From Nocardiopsis quinghaiensis (GTDB lineage: Bacteria > Actinomycetota > Actinomycetes > Streptosporangiales > Streptosporangiaceae), in assembly GCF_008638365.1 (NCBI RefSeq), contig NZ_VWVU01000008.1, forward strand, positions 1 to 64,000: 64,000 nucleotides of DNA, read 5' to 3'. Position 1 is the first letter of the stretch. The number at the start of each line of letters is the position of its first letter. This document shows positions 43,695 through 51,748 of the stretch, piece by piece. Position numbers and translations under genes: made by a program. Below the pieces are notes generated by a model, which searched no databases, was not told the origin of the DNA, and saw nothing but the letters and a program-made list of their open reading frames with translations.

Positions 43695-45146
43695 TCAGGA
43701 CACCGCGGTCCGCACGGGCGGGTCCGCGCGTCCGTGCGGCGTCCACGCGCGCGGCGGTTGTCGTGCGCTGACACGGGCGTCGGCGCGGGTCGGTCCGCCG
43801 AACACCGCCTCCAGCGGCAGCCCCAGCGCCTCGCCGACCGCCTCGGCGGGGGAGGCGGGCATCGCCGACAGCACGGGCCGGGCCGCCAGCAGGGCCCGGG
43901 CGAGCCGCTCCTGACGTGCGAGGTGGGAGGCGCCGTCCACGGCGGTACCCGGGCGGGTGGGGGCCGGGGCCTCGGCGGGGGACGGCTCCAGGGGCGACCC
44001 GTCCGGGGCGGTGTAGCCCGCGCACCAGCGCAGCCTCCCGCCCGCCCGGACGGACGAGTCGGTGTGCGTGACCACCAGGGAGTCCACTCCGCCGGTGGCC
44101 GCGACCGCGTACCGGTGGGCCACCGCGTCGAAGTGCCCCACCCGGAACGCCCCCTGCCAGGGGTGCGTGCCGTTGTGCGGCTCGGCCAGCACCGCGCCCA
44201 GCGCCGGGTCCTCGGCCACCAGCGGACCCGCGCCGTGCCGGGTGGTGTAGGTGCGCACCACCCCGATCCTGCGGGCGTCGCCGGGCCGACCGGCCTCGGC
44301 CAGGAGTGTGAGCGGGTTCGCGGTGGTCGTCGTGGACCAGGTCGTGTAGGGGTGGAAGCCGTGCCACTCGTCCAGCAGCACACCCTGCGCGCCCTCGAAC
44401 ACCACGGGGGAACGGGCGAGCAGCCGGGGCAGGTACCCCTCGTCCACCAGCCGCACCCCTCGGGTGAAGGCGAGGTAGGCCTCCACGCACTCCTCGACGT
44501 CGGGGTCCGCGGGGCCGCTCACGGGTCCGCTCCCTCCCGGCGGCCCCGACGACCCGGTCCCGGTGCGGGTGAGCTGTCGGCGTACGGCGTCCAGGTGGTC
44601 GGCCAGGCGGCGCAGCTTGCGGCGCAGCCGCGCCGGGTGCGCACAGTCGCCGACGGTCGGAGCGTCCTCCGGGCGGGCCAGGGCATAGGCCATGGCCTCG
44701 CCCACCCCCATCCCGCAGGAACCGTGCCGTCCGCCTCCGCGCGCACGCTCCCGCGCCTGGTTGGCGGCGCGGTGCCACGGTGTGCTGATCAGCGCCCGCC
44801 GGTCCACGGTGACCAGCGAGAACGGGTCGGGGACGCCGAGCGCGGCCAGGTGCCCGGCCTCGGCGGCCAGGGCGAGGGGGTCCACCACCACGAACCGCGA
44901 CAGGTGCGTGGGCACGGGGCCGTCGGGAGCCAGCGTGCCCGCGCCGAACTGCGCGAACGTGTGGTGGCGGCCGTCGGGGGCCACCACGTTGTGCGCCGCC
45001 TGGGCGCCCCCGTTGGCGCGCACGACGGCGCCGAAGCGCCGCCGCGCGCACAGCAGGTCGACCGTCACGCCCTTGCCCGCGTCACCGAAGCCCAGGTCGA
45101 CGACGGCGGCGTGCCCGTCGGCCCACGGTGGGGGAGCGGCGGTCAC
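43695..45146 (-). CDS. Diverged adenylosuccinate-synthetase-like (PurA-like) enzyme
   Basis: The 483-residue product keeps the GTP-binding and catalytic core of PurA. This includes GFGDAGKGVTVDLL (catalytic Asp, P-loop), the His of AQAAHNVV, VVFEGAQGVLLDEWHG and RTYTTRHGAGPLV. The loop that binds aspartate in PurA (TTGRxRR) is not present; the aligned place reads NGTHPWQGAFRVGHFD. A 25-residue Pro/Gly-rich insert also lies near residue 200. GTG 45146 overlaps the vWA stop by GTGA. So this is probably not the housekeeping purA. It may ligate a different amino acid or act on another nucleotide. It is the last of four coupled genes (NrtR-like, J/kinase, vWA, PurA-like). Confidence 0.85.
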   Translation of the reverse strand: MTAAPPPWADGHAAVVDLGFGDAGKGVTVDLLCARRRFGAVVRANGGAQAAHNVVAPDGRHHTFAQFGAGTLAPDGPVPTHLSRFVVVDPLALAAEAGHLAALGVPDPFSLVTVDRRALISTPWHRAANQARERARGGGRHGSCGMGVGEAMAYALARPEDAPTVGDCAHPARLRRKLRRLADHLDAVRRQLTRTGTGSSGPPGGSGPVSGPADPDVEECVEAYLAFTRGVRLVDEGYLPRLLARSPVVFEGAQGVLLDEWHGFHPYTTWSTTTTANPLTLLAEAGRPGDARRIGVVRTYTTRHGAGPLVAEDPALGAVLAEPHNGTHPWQGAFRVGHFDAVAHRYAVAATGGVDSLVVTHTDSSVRAGGRLRWCAGYTAPDGSPLEPSPAEAPAPTRPGTAVDGASHLARQERLARALLAARPVLSAMPASPAEAVGEALGLPLEAVFGGPTRADARVSARQPPRAWTPHGRADPPVRTAVS

Positions 45147-46132
45147 AGCCGGCTCACCCCGCCGCCGTCCTCGCCCGCCCCGCCCGGGGTCTCGGCGACG
45201 ACCACGGAGCCGCGCGTGCGCGACAGCGGCCGCAGCGCCTTGCCGACCGCCGCGCCCGCTCCGGAGCCCGCCTCGGCGAGGTCCGCCAGCCCCTCCTCCA
45301 GGTCGATGGCCTCCTCGGCCAACCCGACGGTGACCGCGATGGTCTCCGACACGGCGTCGAGGTCGTCCAGGTAGATGACGTTCTGGCCCAGGTGCGTGTC
45401 CCAGAAGCCGCGGACCTCCGGGTTGTGGAAGTGCCCGCTGCCGGTCGGCATGACGAAGTACACCTCGAAGCTGCGCCGCAGTTCGGCGAGGATCCGCGGG
45501 AAGGGGATGTCCTCGGTGAGGTCGTCGCCGATCTCCTCGCGCACCTCCTCGGCCTTGACCGCCCCGTAGGCCATCTCGTCGCCGATGACGAACAGGTGGC
45601 CGCGCCGTCCGCGCTTCTCCAGGCAGTCCATGGCGGTGTGCCGGGCCATGAAGTACATGGCCAGCTCGTAGGACTCGGTGACCTGGCCGCCGCCGCCGCC
45701 CTCCAGCAGGATGTTGCCCAGGTCGTCCTCCAGTTCGTTGCCGGACTCGAACTGGCCGACCTGGAGCGGGGCCTGGTCGCATGTGGCGTCGCCGATCGCT
45801 CCGAACAGGATCTGCGGGTCCTCCACGTAGCCCTTGCGCAGCAGCAGGCCGAACAGGTCCGGCAGTTTGGTCTGGAGCACGCGCGGCACGTCGCGCATGG
45901 ACCCGGTGACGTCGAACAGCACGGAGATGGCGAGCGAGTTCGGGTGCTCGGCGGAGTCGCGGCTCTCGCGCGTGGTCACCCCCTTGGGGTCAAGGGCCGG
46001 GTGCGTCCTCCACGAGCTGCGCGGGGCGGAGGCGAGCACGTCGTCGGTGTAGCCGAAGCTGCTGGAGCCGACGGAGGAGTTGTAGGCCTGTCGTGCGTGG
46101 TAGGCGTCGGTGGACCAACTGCTGCTTCCCAT
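45143..46132 (-). CDS. vWA (von Willebrand A) domain protein
   Basis: The 329-residue cytoplasmic protein has a vWA domain at about residues 60-270. FDVTGSMRDVPRVLQTKL carries the MIDAS motif (DxTxS variant), and VIGDEMAYG and FVMPTGSGHF lie later. The first 55 residues are Ser-rich and irregular. ATG 46132 follows AAGGAG by 8 nt. The protein has no signal peptide or TM helix. vWA proteins commonly bring partners together in a metal-dependent way, and here may scaffold the kinase-like protein and the PurA-like enzyme encoded next to it. The gene is 75 bp from the kinase gene and overlaps the PurA-like start. Confidence 0.9.
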   Translation of the reverse strand: MGSSSWSTDAYHARQAYNSSVGSSSFGYTDDVLASAPRSSWRTHPALDPKGVTTRESRDSAEHPNSLAISVLFDVTGSMRDVPRVLQTKLPDLFGLLLRKGYVEDPQILFGAIGDATCDQAPLQVGQFESGNELEDDLGNILLEGGGGGQVTESYELAMYFMARHTAMDCLEKRGRRGHLFVIGDEMAYGAVKAEEVREEIGDDLTEDIPFPRILAELRRSFEVYFVMPTGSGHFHNPEVRGFWDTHLGQNVIYLDDLDAVSETIAVTVGLAEEAIDLEEGLADLAEAGSGAGAAVGKALRPLSRTRGSVVVAETPGGAGEDGGGVSRL

Positions 46133-46207
46133 GGGATGTCTCCTTCGTGAGGGTGCGGTTTCGTGAGGGTGCGGGGTGGACGGCGGCCGGGTCGTGGCCG
46201 GTCGGGG

Positions 46208-47305
46208 TCAGGGGTGGGCGGCCGGGTCCGGCATGGAGAAGGGGCGGAACCGGCGCGGCCCGTAGAGGCGTTCCAGCACCTCGTCGAGTTCGCGGAGCAG
46301 GGCGAGGCCGTCGCGTGGCCGCCGTTCGGGCGCGGGCAGGGTGCAGCCGCGCGCGAAGGCCCTCAGCCGCCGGGGCAGGCGGCCCGCGGTGACGTACTCC
46401 ACGCACCGGGTCGCCATGTGGACGTCGGTCTGGGGCAGGGCGGGGCGGCGGGCGGCGACCTCGGGCGGATACAGGTCCTCGCGGCCGGGCACCATCGCCG
46501 GGACGTGCGGCGCGGTGCCCGGGGCGTGCGCGGTCACCGAGTAGCACCAGTCGACCAGCACCAGGCCGTGCTCGCCCGGATGGATCATCACGTGCTCGGG
46601 TACGACCGCGCCGTGCACCACCCCGGCGTGGGCGGCGTTGCCGACCGCGACCAGGAGCCGCCGCCACATCCACGCCGCGTCGCGGGGGTCGACGCCGTCG
46701 GGATGGGCGCGGCGCACCTCGTCGAGGGTGTGGAACCCGCGCAGCCGCCCGAGGACGTTGGCGCGCCGTTCCGCGCCGGTCGCGGCGTCGCGGTGCCTGA
46801 ACGACTCCACCAGGTCGGGGACGAACGACCGGTAGCGCTCGTGCCCCCGCTCGCGGATACGGCGCAGGGCGGACGCCTCGGCCTCCATGAGGTCGTTGTC
46901 CCGCGGGGAGCGGGGCAGCTTGAGCACCGCCTCGCGCCACTCCGGTGCCCGGTGGCGCAGCGGATGCAGGTCGGCGACGTGTCCCTTGGCCAGCCGCGGG
47001 CCGTCGACCCGGTAGACGCGCGTGCGGGTGGCCAGGGCGGGTCCGGTGAAGCCCGGGCCGCCCGCGGCCATCTCCCGGTACAGGCTCCACAGCCCGGTGA
47101 GGCGGGTGAAGGACGCGGCGCCCTTCCCTCGCGGCGCGGTGTCGGGGTGCAGCGCGCGGGCGAGCCGGCGGTACCGGGCGGTCGCGGCCGGGGGTATCGC
47201 GCCGTCCTCGGGCAGCGGGCCGAACAGTTCGACGGGGCCCGAGGCCGTGGCGACGTCGCGCTCGGCGTCCTCAAGGGTCGGTGCCCCGTTTCGGCGGTCG
47301 GTCAT
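46208..47305 (-). CDS. J-domain plus protein-kinase-like fusion
   Basis: The 365-residue product starts with a short J-domain-like helical segment (about 40-80) containing HPD at 53-55, the motif by which J proteins call Hsp70. A kinase-like domain follows (about 95-335): a VAIK-like Lys in EAVLKLPRS, HGAVVPEHVMIHP at the catalytic-loop position and VLVDWCYS where DFG should be. Catalytic HRD and DFG are therefore degenerate, so it may be a pseudokinase or a distant small-molecule kinase. ATG 47305 overlaps the regulator stop by ATGA. J/kinase fusions are rare in bacteria. No membrane segment is present, so it is soluble. Confidence 0.8.
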   Translation of the reverse strand: MTDRRNGAPTLEDAERDVATASGPVELFGPLPEDGAIPPAATARYRRLARALHPDTAPRGKGAASFTRLTGLWSLYREMAAGGPGFTGPALATRTRVYRVDGPRLAKGHVADLHPLRHRAPEWREAVLKLPRSPRDNDLMEAEASALRRIRERGHERYRSFVPDLVESFRHRDAATGAERRANVLGRLRGFHTLDEVRRAHPDGVDPRDAAWMWRRLLVAVGNAAHAGVVHGAVVPEHVMIHPGEHGLVLVDWCYSVTAHAPGTAPHVPAMVPGREDLYPPEVAARRPALPQTDVHMATRCVEYVTAGRLPRRLRAFARGCTLPAPERRPRDGLALLRELDEVLERLYGPRRFRPFSMPDPAAHP

Positions 47306-48123
47306 CGGGGGGTTCCTCGCGTGGCTGACTGGGTGCTCCGCAGCAGGGGCGGGTGCAGCAGGGCCGCGCCGCCCGCCCGGTACAGCCGGGCGCGCCGTCC
47401 GCCGCCCGCGCCGCCGCGCTCGGCGAGCTCCCCGGTGTCCTCCACGAACCCGGGGGTGGCCAGGATCTTGCGGTGGAAGTTGGCGGCGTGCAGGGGCTGT
47501 CCCCACACGGCCTGGTAGACCTCGCGCAGCGCGGTGATGGTGAAGGCGGGGGGCAGGAACGCCGTGGCCAGCGCGGTGTACTCCAGCTTGGAGCGGGCGC
47601 GCTCGACGGCGTCGGTGAGGACGCGGCCGTGGTCGAAGGCCAGCTCGCGGCTGGCGTGTGCGCCGTCTCCGTGGCCGAGTTCGCGCCAGGGGACCCAGGC
47701 GGCCTCCTCGGTGTCGCGGCCGGTGCGGGGGTCGGGCAGGCCGGGGGCCAGGAGCATGTAGGCGACCGAGAAGACGCGCATGCGCGGGTCCCGGCCCCGG
47801 GCGCCGTAGGTGCCCAGCTGTTCCAGGTGCAGCTCGGTGGGCAGGAGGGTCTTCTCCGACAGCACCCGCAGGGCGGCGTCGGGCAGGTCGGGGTCCGCGG
47901 GCCCGTCCGGTCCGTCCTGTGCCCGGACGAATCCGCCCGGCAGGGCCCACCAGCCGCGCTGCGGGTGGGCGGCGCGCCGTGTCAGCAGCACGTGCGGGTC
48001 TCCCGACCGGATCGTGAGGGCGACGACGTCGACGGTGACCGCGGCCGGCGCGAAGGCATGCGGGTCGTAGTCGGCGAGGAACCGGCCCTCGCCCTCCTCC
48101 TGTCGCGGTTCTTCGTCGGTCAT
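47302..48123 (-). CDS. NrtR-like Nudix-domain transcriptional regulator
   Basis: The 273-residue product has an N-terminal Nudix-fold domain (about 15-165) with LTRRAAHPQRGWWALPGGFV. A C-terminal winged helix follows (about 185-260), with YTALATAFLPPAFTITALRE and NFHRKILATPGFVEDTG, as in NrtR regulators. The Nudix catalytic box is degenerate (RVLSEKT instead of REUxEE), so it likely senses a ligand rather than hydrolysing it. NrtR proteins respond to ADP-ribose or related NAD metabolites. ATG 48123 is used; a GTG at 48129 is in frame. An 11-bp palindrome in its promoter suggests autoregulation. It is the first gene of the four-gene operon. Confidence 0.88.
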   Translation of the reverse strand: MTDEEPRQEEGEGRFLADYDPHAFAPAAVTVDVVALTIRSGDPHVLLTRRAAHPQRGWWALPGGFVRAQDGPDGPADPDLPDAALRVLSEKTLLPTELHLEQLGTYGARGRDPRMRVFSVAYMLLAPGLPDPRTGRDTEEAAWVPWRELGHGDGAHASRELAFDHGRVLTDAVERARSKLEYTALATAFLPPAFTITALREVYQAVWGQPLHAANFHRKILATPGFVEDTGELAERGGAGGGRRARLYRAGGAALLHPPLLRSTQSATRGTPR

Positions 48124-48138
48124 GTGCACCGCCTAGTT

Positions 48139-48149
48139 ATTCTCAGAAT
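48139..48149. promoter_or_regulatory. Candidate operator upstream of the NrtR-like operon
   Basis: ATTCTCAGAAT is a palindrome around a central base, in an AT-rich segment unusual for this genome. It lies about 15-26 bp before the regulator start, next to a TTGCAC -35-like hexamer (minus strand, about 48170). This position suits autoregulation by the NrtR-like protein. It is divergent from ruvC. Confidence 0.5.
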
Positions 48150-48431
48150 GAGTTTCTCTCTTGCTGAGTGCAACATAGCACGTCCCTCCGGCGGCGTCCA
48201 TTCCTTTTCCGGGGCCCGGAGGCGGGGCCGGGCCGTGCGCGTACCGGAGCCCGGGGCGGATACTGTCCTCAGGGGCCGCCCGGGGTGAAAGGCTGGCCCG
48301 GGGGCGGATGCCCGGACCCGCACCGGTCGGCGGCCGGCCGCGCGCCGACACGCGGGCGGGTCGACGGCGAGGGTCGGTGCCCACCGCTAGCATGGTGCGA
48401 ACTGACGTTCGAGAAGATGAGGGTGAAACGC

Positions 48432-48980
48432 GTGCGCGTGTTGGGGATCGACCCGGGACTGACCCGGTGCGGCATCGGCGCCGTCGAGGGTGCCATCGGC
48501 CGACCGCTCACCCTGCTCGGCGCCGACGCCGTCCGCACCAGCTCCGACGCCGACCTGCCCCAGCGGCTCGTCGGCATCGAGCGCGGCATCGAGGAGTGGC
48601 TGGACCACTACCGGCCCGACGCCGTCGCGGTCGAGCGCGTCTTCGCCCAGCACAACCTCAGCACCGTCATGGGTACCGCCCAGGCGAGCGGCATCGCGCT
48701 GGTCTGCGCCGCCCGCCGCGGCCTGCCCGTGGCCATGCACACCCCCAGCGAGGCCAAGGCCGCCATCACCGGCAACGGCCGTGCCGACAAGGCGCAGGTC
48801 GGCACCATGGTGGCGCGTATCCTCGGACTCGACGGACCTCCCAAGCCCGCCGACGCGGCCGACGCCGTCGCCCTGGCCATCTGCCACATCTGGCGCGGCG
48901 GGGCCCAGGCCCGTGTCGCCCAGGCCCAGCAGGACTTCGCCCGCAAGGTGGAACTGGCCCGCCGCACCCGCGGCCGGTAG
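48432..48980 (+). CDS. ruvC: Holliday junction resolvase RuvC
   Basis: RuvC cuts Holliday junctions moved by RuvAB. The 182-residue product has the four acidic residues in [11 protein letters not shown] (Asp), [10 protein letters not shown] (Glu) and [14 protein letters not shown] (two Asp). GTG 48432 gives the usual MRVLGIDPG start; GTG 48423 and ATG 48417 are also in frame. It starts the ruvCAB operon after a divergent gap shared with the NrtR-like operon. Confidence 0.97.
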   Translation: MRVLGIDPGLTRCGIGAVEGAIGRPLTLLGADAVRTSSDADLPQRLVGIERGIEEWLDHYRPDAVAVERVFAQHNLSTVMGTAQASGIALVCAARRGLPVAMHTPSEAKAAITGNGRADKAQVGTMVARILGLDGPPKPADAADAVALAICHIWRGGAQARVAQAQQDFARKVELARRTRGR

Positions 48981-49030
48981 CGCCGCGCCCCCAGGAAGGA
49001 GAAGGGCACCGTCCCCGGTGTCCACACGAG

Positions 49031-49651
49031 ATGATCGCGTTCCTCACCGGCCGGGTGGCCGCACGTGGCGCGGGCAGCGCCGTGATCGACGTCGGCGGGG
49101 TCGGAATGACCGTGCAGTGCACCCCCTCCGCCCTGTCCCGCCTGCACGTGGGCGAGACCGGCACCGTCGCCACCAGCCTCGTCGTCCGCGAGGAGTCCCT
49201 GACCCTGTTCGGGTTCGCCGACGACGACGAGAAGCACCTGTTCGAGCAGGTGCAGACCGCCTCGGGCGTCGGGCCCCGCCTGGCCCTGGCCATGCTCTCC
49301 GTGCACAGCCCCTCCAGCCTGCGCCACGCCGTGTCCACCGAGGACACCGCCGCGCTCACCCGCGTGCCCGGCATCGGCAAGAAGGGCGCCCAGCGCATCG
49401 TCCTGGAACTGCGCGGCAAGCTCGAAACACCCGTGCTCACCGACGGCACCCTCCCCGGTGCCGACGCGGCCGGCCCCGCGGGCGGGCCCGACGGCGCCTG
49501 GCGCGGGCAGGTCGTGTCCGGCCTGGTCAACCTGGGCTGGCCCGCCAAGGACGCCGAGGCCGCGGCCGCCGCCGTGGCCGATGAGGCCGAGGAGACCGAA
49601 GACGTCGCCGTCCTGCTGCGCAGCGCGCTGCGCAGGCTCAGCCGCGCCTAG
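49031..49651 (+). CDS. ruvA: Holliday junction branch migration protein RuvA
   Basis: RuvA binds four-way junctions and loads RuvB. The 206-residue product has an N-terminal OB domain (MIAFLTGRVAARG, DVGGVGMTVQC), helix-hairpin-helix motifs (ASGVGPRLALAMLS and VPGIGKKGAQRIVLELRGKL) and a C-terminal domain for RuvB contact. ATG 49031 is the standard start. The gene lies 50 bp after ruvC and 18 bp before ruvB. Confidence 0.97.
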   Translation: MIAFLTGRVAARGAGSAVIDVGGVGMTVQCTPSALSRLHVGETGTVATSLVVREESLTLFGFADDDEKHLFEQVQTASGVGPRLALAMLSVHSPSSLRHAVSTEDTAALTRVPGIGKKGAQRIVLELRGKLETPVLTDGTLPGADAAGPAGGPDGAWRGQVVSGLVNLGWPAKDAEAAAAAVADEAEETEDVAVLLRSALRRLSRA

Positions 49652-49669
49652 GAGGGACGAGGAACTCCC

Positions 49670-50806
49670 GTGTACGACTCCCACGAGGAATCCCACCGCG
49701 GATTCGCCGCCGAGGAGGCCTCCGCCTACGAGCGCGGAGCGGTCTCACCCGACGCCAGCATGGACGACTACCAGGTCGAGGGCGCGCTGCGCCCCCGCGC
49801 GCTGGACGAGTTCGTCGGCCAGGAACGCGTGCGGGAACAGCTGTCCCTGGTGCTGCACAGCGCCCAGCGGCGCAACCGGGCCCCCGACCACATCCTGATG
49901 TCCGGCGGCCCGGGCCTGGGCAAGACCACGCTGGCCATGATCATCGCCGCCGAGATCGGCGCCCCGCTGCGCATCTCCTCCGGCCCGGCCATCGAACGCT
50001 CCGGCGACCTGGCCGCGGTGCTCTCCAGCCTCCAGGAGGGCGAGGTGCTCTTCCTGGACGAGATCCACCGGATGGCCCGCCCCGCCGAGGAGATGCTCTA
50101 CGTCGCCATGGAGGACTTCCGGGTCGACGTCATGGTCGGCAAGGGCCCCGGAGCCACCGCCATCCCGCTGGACATCGCCCCGTTCACCCTGGTCGGGGCC
50201 ACCACACGGGCGGGCATGCTGCCCGCGCCTCTGCGCGACCGCTTCGGGTTCACCGCGCACATGGACTTCTACACACCCGCGGAGCTGGAGCTGATCCTGT
50301 ACCGCTCGGCCGGTCTGCTCGGCGCGCCCCTGGACGAGGACGCCGCCCGGGAGATCGCCGGGCGCTCGCGCGGCACGCCCCGGATCGCCAACCGGCTGCT
50401 GCGCCGGGTGCGCGACTACGCCGAGGTGCGTGGTGACGGCAGGCTGTCGCTGGCCACCGCCCGCGCCGCGCTCGAACTGTACGAGGTGGACAGCCTGGGC
50501 CTGGACCGGCTGGACCGGGCCATCCTCGACGTGCTGATGAACCGCTTCCGCGGAGGTCCGGTCGGCCTGTCCACGCTGGCGGTCTCGGTGGGGGAGGAGT
50601 CCGAGACCGTGGAGGTCGTCGCCGAGCCCTTCCTCGTCCGGTCCGGCTTCCTGGCCCGCACTCCGCGCGGCCGGGTGGCCACCCCGCAGGCCTGGGCGCA
50701 CATGGGGCTCACGCCTCCGCCGGACGCGGCCTTCGGCGCGGCGGCCGCCAACGGCAACTCCTCCTCCGCGGGCGGCTCCGGGACCAGCGGCGCGTCGGCT
50801 CCCTGA
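49670..50806 (+). CDS. ruvB: Holliday junction helicase RuvB
   Basis: RuvB is the AAA+ motor for branch migration. The 378-residue product has [19 protein letters not shown], Walker [13 protein letters not shown], Walker [11 protein letters not shown], sensor region [19 protein letters not shown] and the C-terminal winged helix ending [14 protein letters not shown] Ser/Gly-rich tail of about 25 residues is extra. GTG 49670 follows GGAGGGACGAGGA. Confidence 0.97.
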   Translation: MYDSHEESHRGFAAEEASAYERGAVSPDASMDDYQVEGALRPRALDEFVGQERVREQLSLVLHSAQRRNRAPDHILMSGGPGLGKTTLAMIIAAEIGAPLRISSGPAIERSGDLAAVLSSLQEGEVLFLDEIHRMARPAEEMLYVAMEDFRVDVMVGKGPGATAIPLDIAPFTLVGATTRAGMLPAPLRDRFGFTAHMDFYTPAELELILYRSAGLLGAPLDEDAAREIAGRSRGTPRIANRLLRRVRDYAEVRGDGRLSLATARAALELYEVDSLGLDRLDRAILDVLMNRFRGGPVGLSTLAVSVGEESETVEVVAEPFLVRSGFLARTPRGRVATPQAWAHMGLTPPPDAAFGAAAANGNSSSAGGSGTSGASAP

Positions 50807-51129
50807 CCGGGAGCGCTGACACGGGGCACCGGTGCGGGCACAATGGGTGGTGCGCGCGAGGAGTTCGGGGCCGAACCGTTAACACTCCGATCTCAACCGG
50901 TGGGATACCGGTGACCGGCGCCACGTAAGCTGGGACGAACCAGCCGATACGGGGCAACGCTCCGTACGTGTCGTTCGACACCGGCGGAACGAGTCGGTCC
51001 TCCAGCGCGTTGTACGTGCCGGGTACGGCTCGGATCGCGACGGTCCGAACCGGCGCGAATAAGGTGGCCGTGGCGGTGTCCGAGCCGACAGCCGTCGGCC
51101 ACACGACGAAACGTCAGGAAGGACGCCCC
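50807..51129. promoter_or_regulatory. Gap upstream of yajC
   Basis: This 323-bp gap between ruvB and yajC probably holds the yajC promoter. It contains several imperfect ACCGGT repeats (about 50897-50920) and a TTAACACTCC patch. I see no gene and no recognisable regulatory RNA. Confidence 0.4.
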
Positions 51130-51495
51130 GTGCAGGGCCTTTACCACCTCGCAGCCGAAGGAGAGCCCACGGGCGGTCTCCTCGGCATGCTGTTCCCTTT
51201 CCTGCTGATCCTTGTGGTGTTCTGGCTGCTGTTCTGGCGCCCGAACCAGAAGCGCCGTCAGCAGGAGACGCAGATGCAGAGCTCCCTGGTCCCCGGTGTC
51301 GAGGTGATGACCAAGGCCGGCATCTTCGCCACCCTCGTCGAGATCCACGAGCAGGACGTCGTGCTGGAGATCGCGCCCGGTACCCGCATCCGCATGCTCA
51401 AGGCCGGTATCGGTGAGGTCATCACCCCGACCACCGACGACACACCGGTGGAGGACCGCCCCGACTTCGGCGACGACGACAACCCCAAGGGCTGA
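51130..51495 (+). CDS. yajC: Preprotein translocase accessory protein YajC
   Basis: The 121-residue product has a single membrane helix (about 16-38, LLGMLFPFLLILVVFWLLFW) followed by RPNQKRRQQETQMQSSL and a small domain, as in YajC. YajC associates with SecDF-YidC at the Sec channel. GTG 51130 follows AGGAAGG. In Streptomyces secD and secF follow immediately; here apt is next. The strong hairpin at 51563-51618 follows the gene. Confidence 0.94.
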   Translation: MQGLYHLAAEGEPTGGLLGMLFPFLLILVVFWLLFWRPNQKRRQQETQMQSSLVPGVEVMTKAGIFATLVEIHEQDVVLEIAPGTRIRMLKAGIGEVITPTTDDTPVEDRPDFGDDDNPKG

Positions 51496-51562
51496 GCCGC
51501 CCGGCCACCGGACGGCGCCCGCGCACGCGCGCGGGTGGCAGAGTCCGCCGCGGGCCGCCACG

Positions 51563-51618
51563 GCCCGACAGACTTCGGTACCGACCCCCGCTCGGGGGTC
51601 GGTACCGCCGTGTCGGGC
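51563..51618 (+). terminator. Long hairpin at the missing secDF position
   Basis: An inner perfect stem (GGTACCGACCCCC with its complement) and an outer one (GCCCGACA with TGTCGGGC) stack into a long hairpin. It starts 68 bp after yajC. A terminator is likely. It lies exactly where secD-secF would be expected. Confidence 0.75.
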
Positions 51619-51748
51619 CCGAACGGGGCTCCAGTGCCCCGGGGCCCGCGACACGGGTGGCCCGCTTCCGGCGCCCTCCGGGTCCGACGGTCCAGGCCCC
51701 GCCCGTCAAGCCCCGCCCGACAGCTCTCCAGCAAAGGTCCCACCGCAC

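Noticed and set aside
44519..44600. Insert in the PurA-like protein as a sequencing frameshift
   Set aside because: The frame and conserved motifs continue unchanged on both sides, so the Pro/Gly insert looks genuine.
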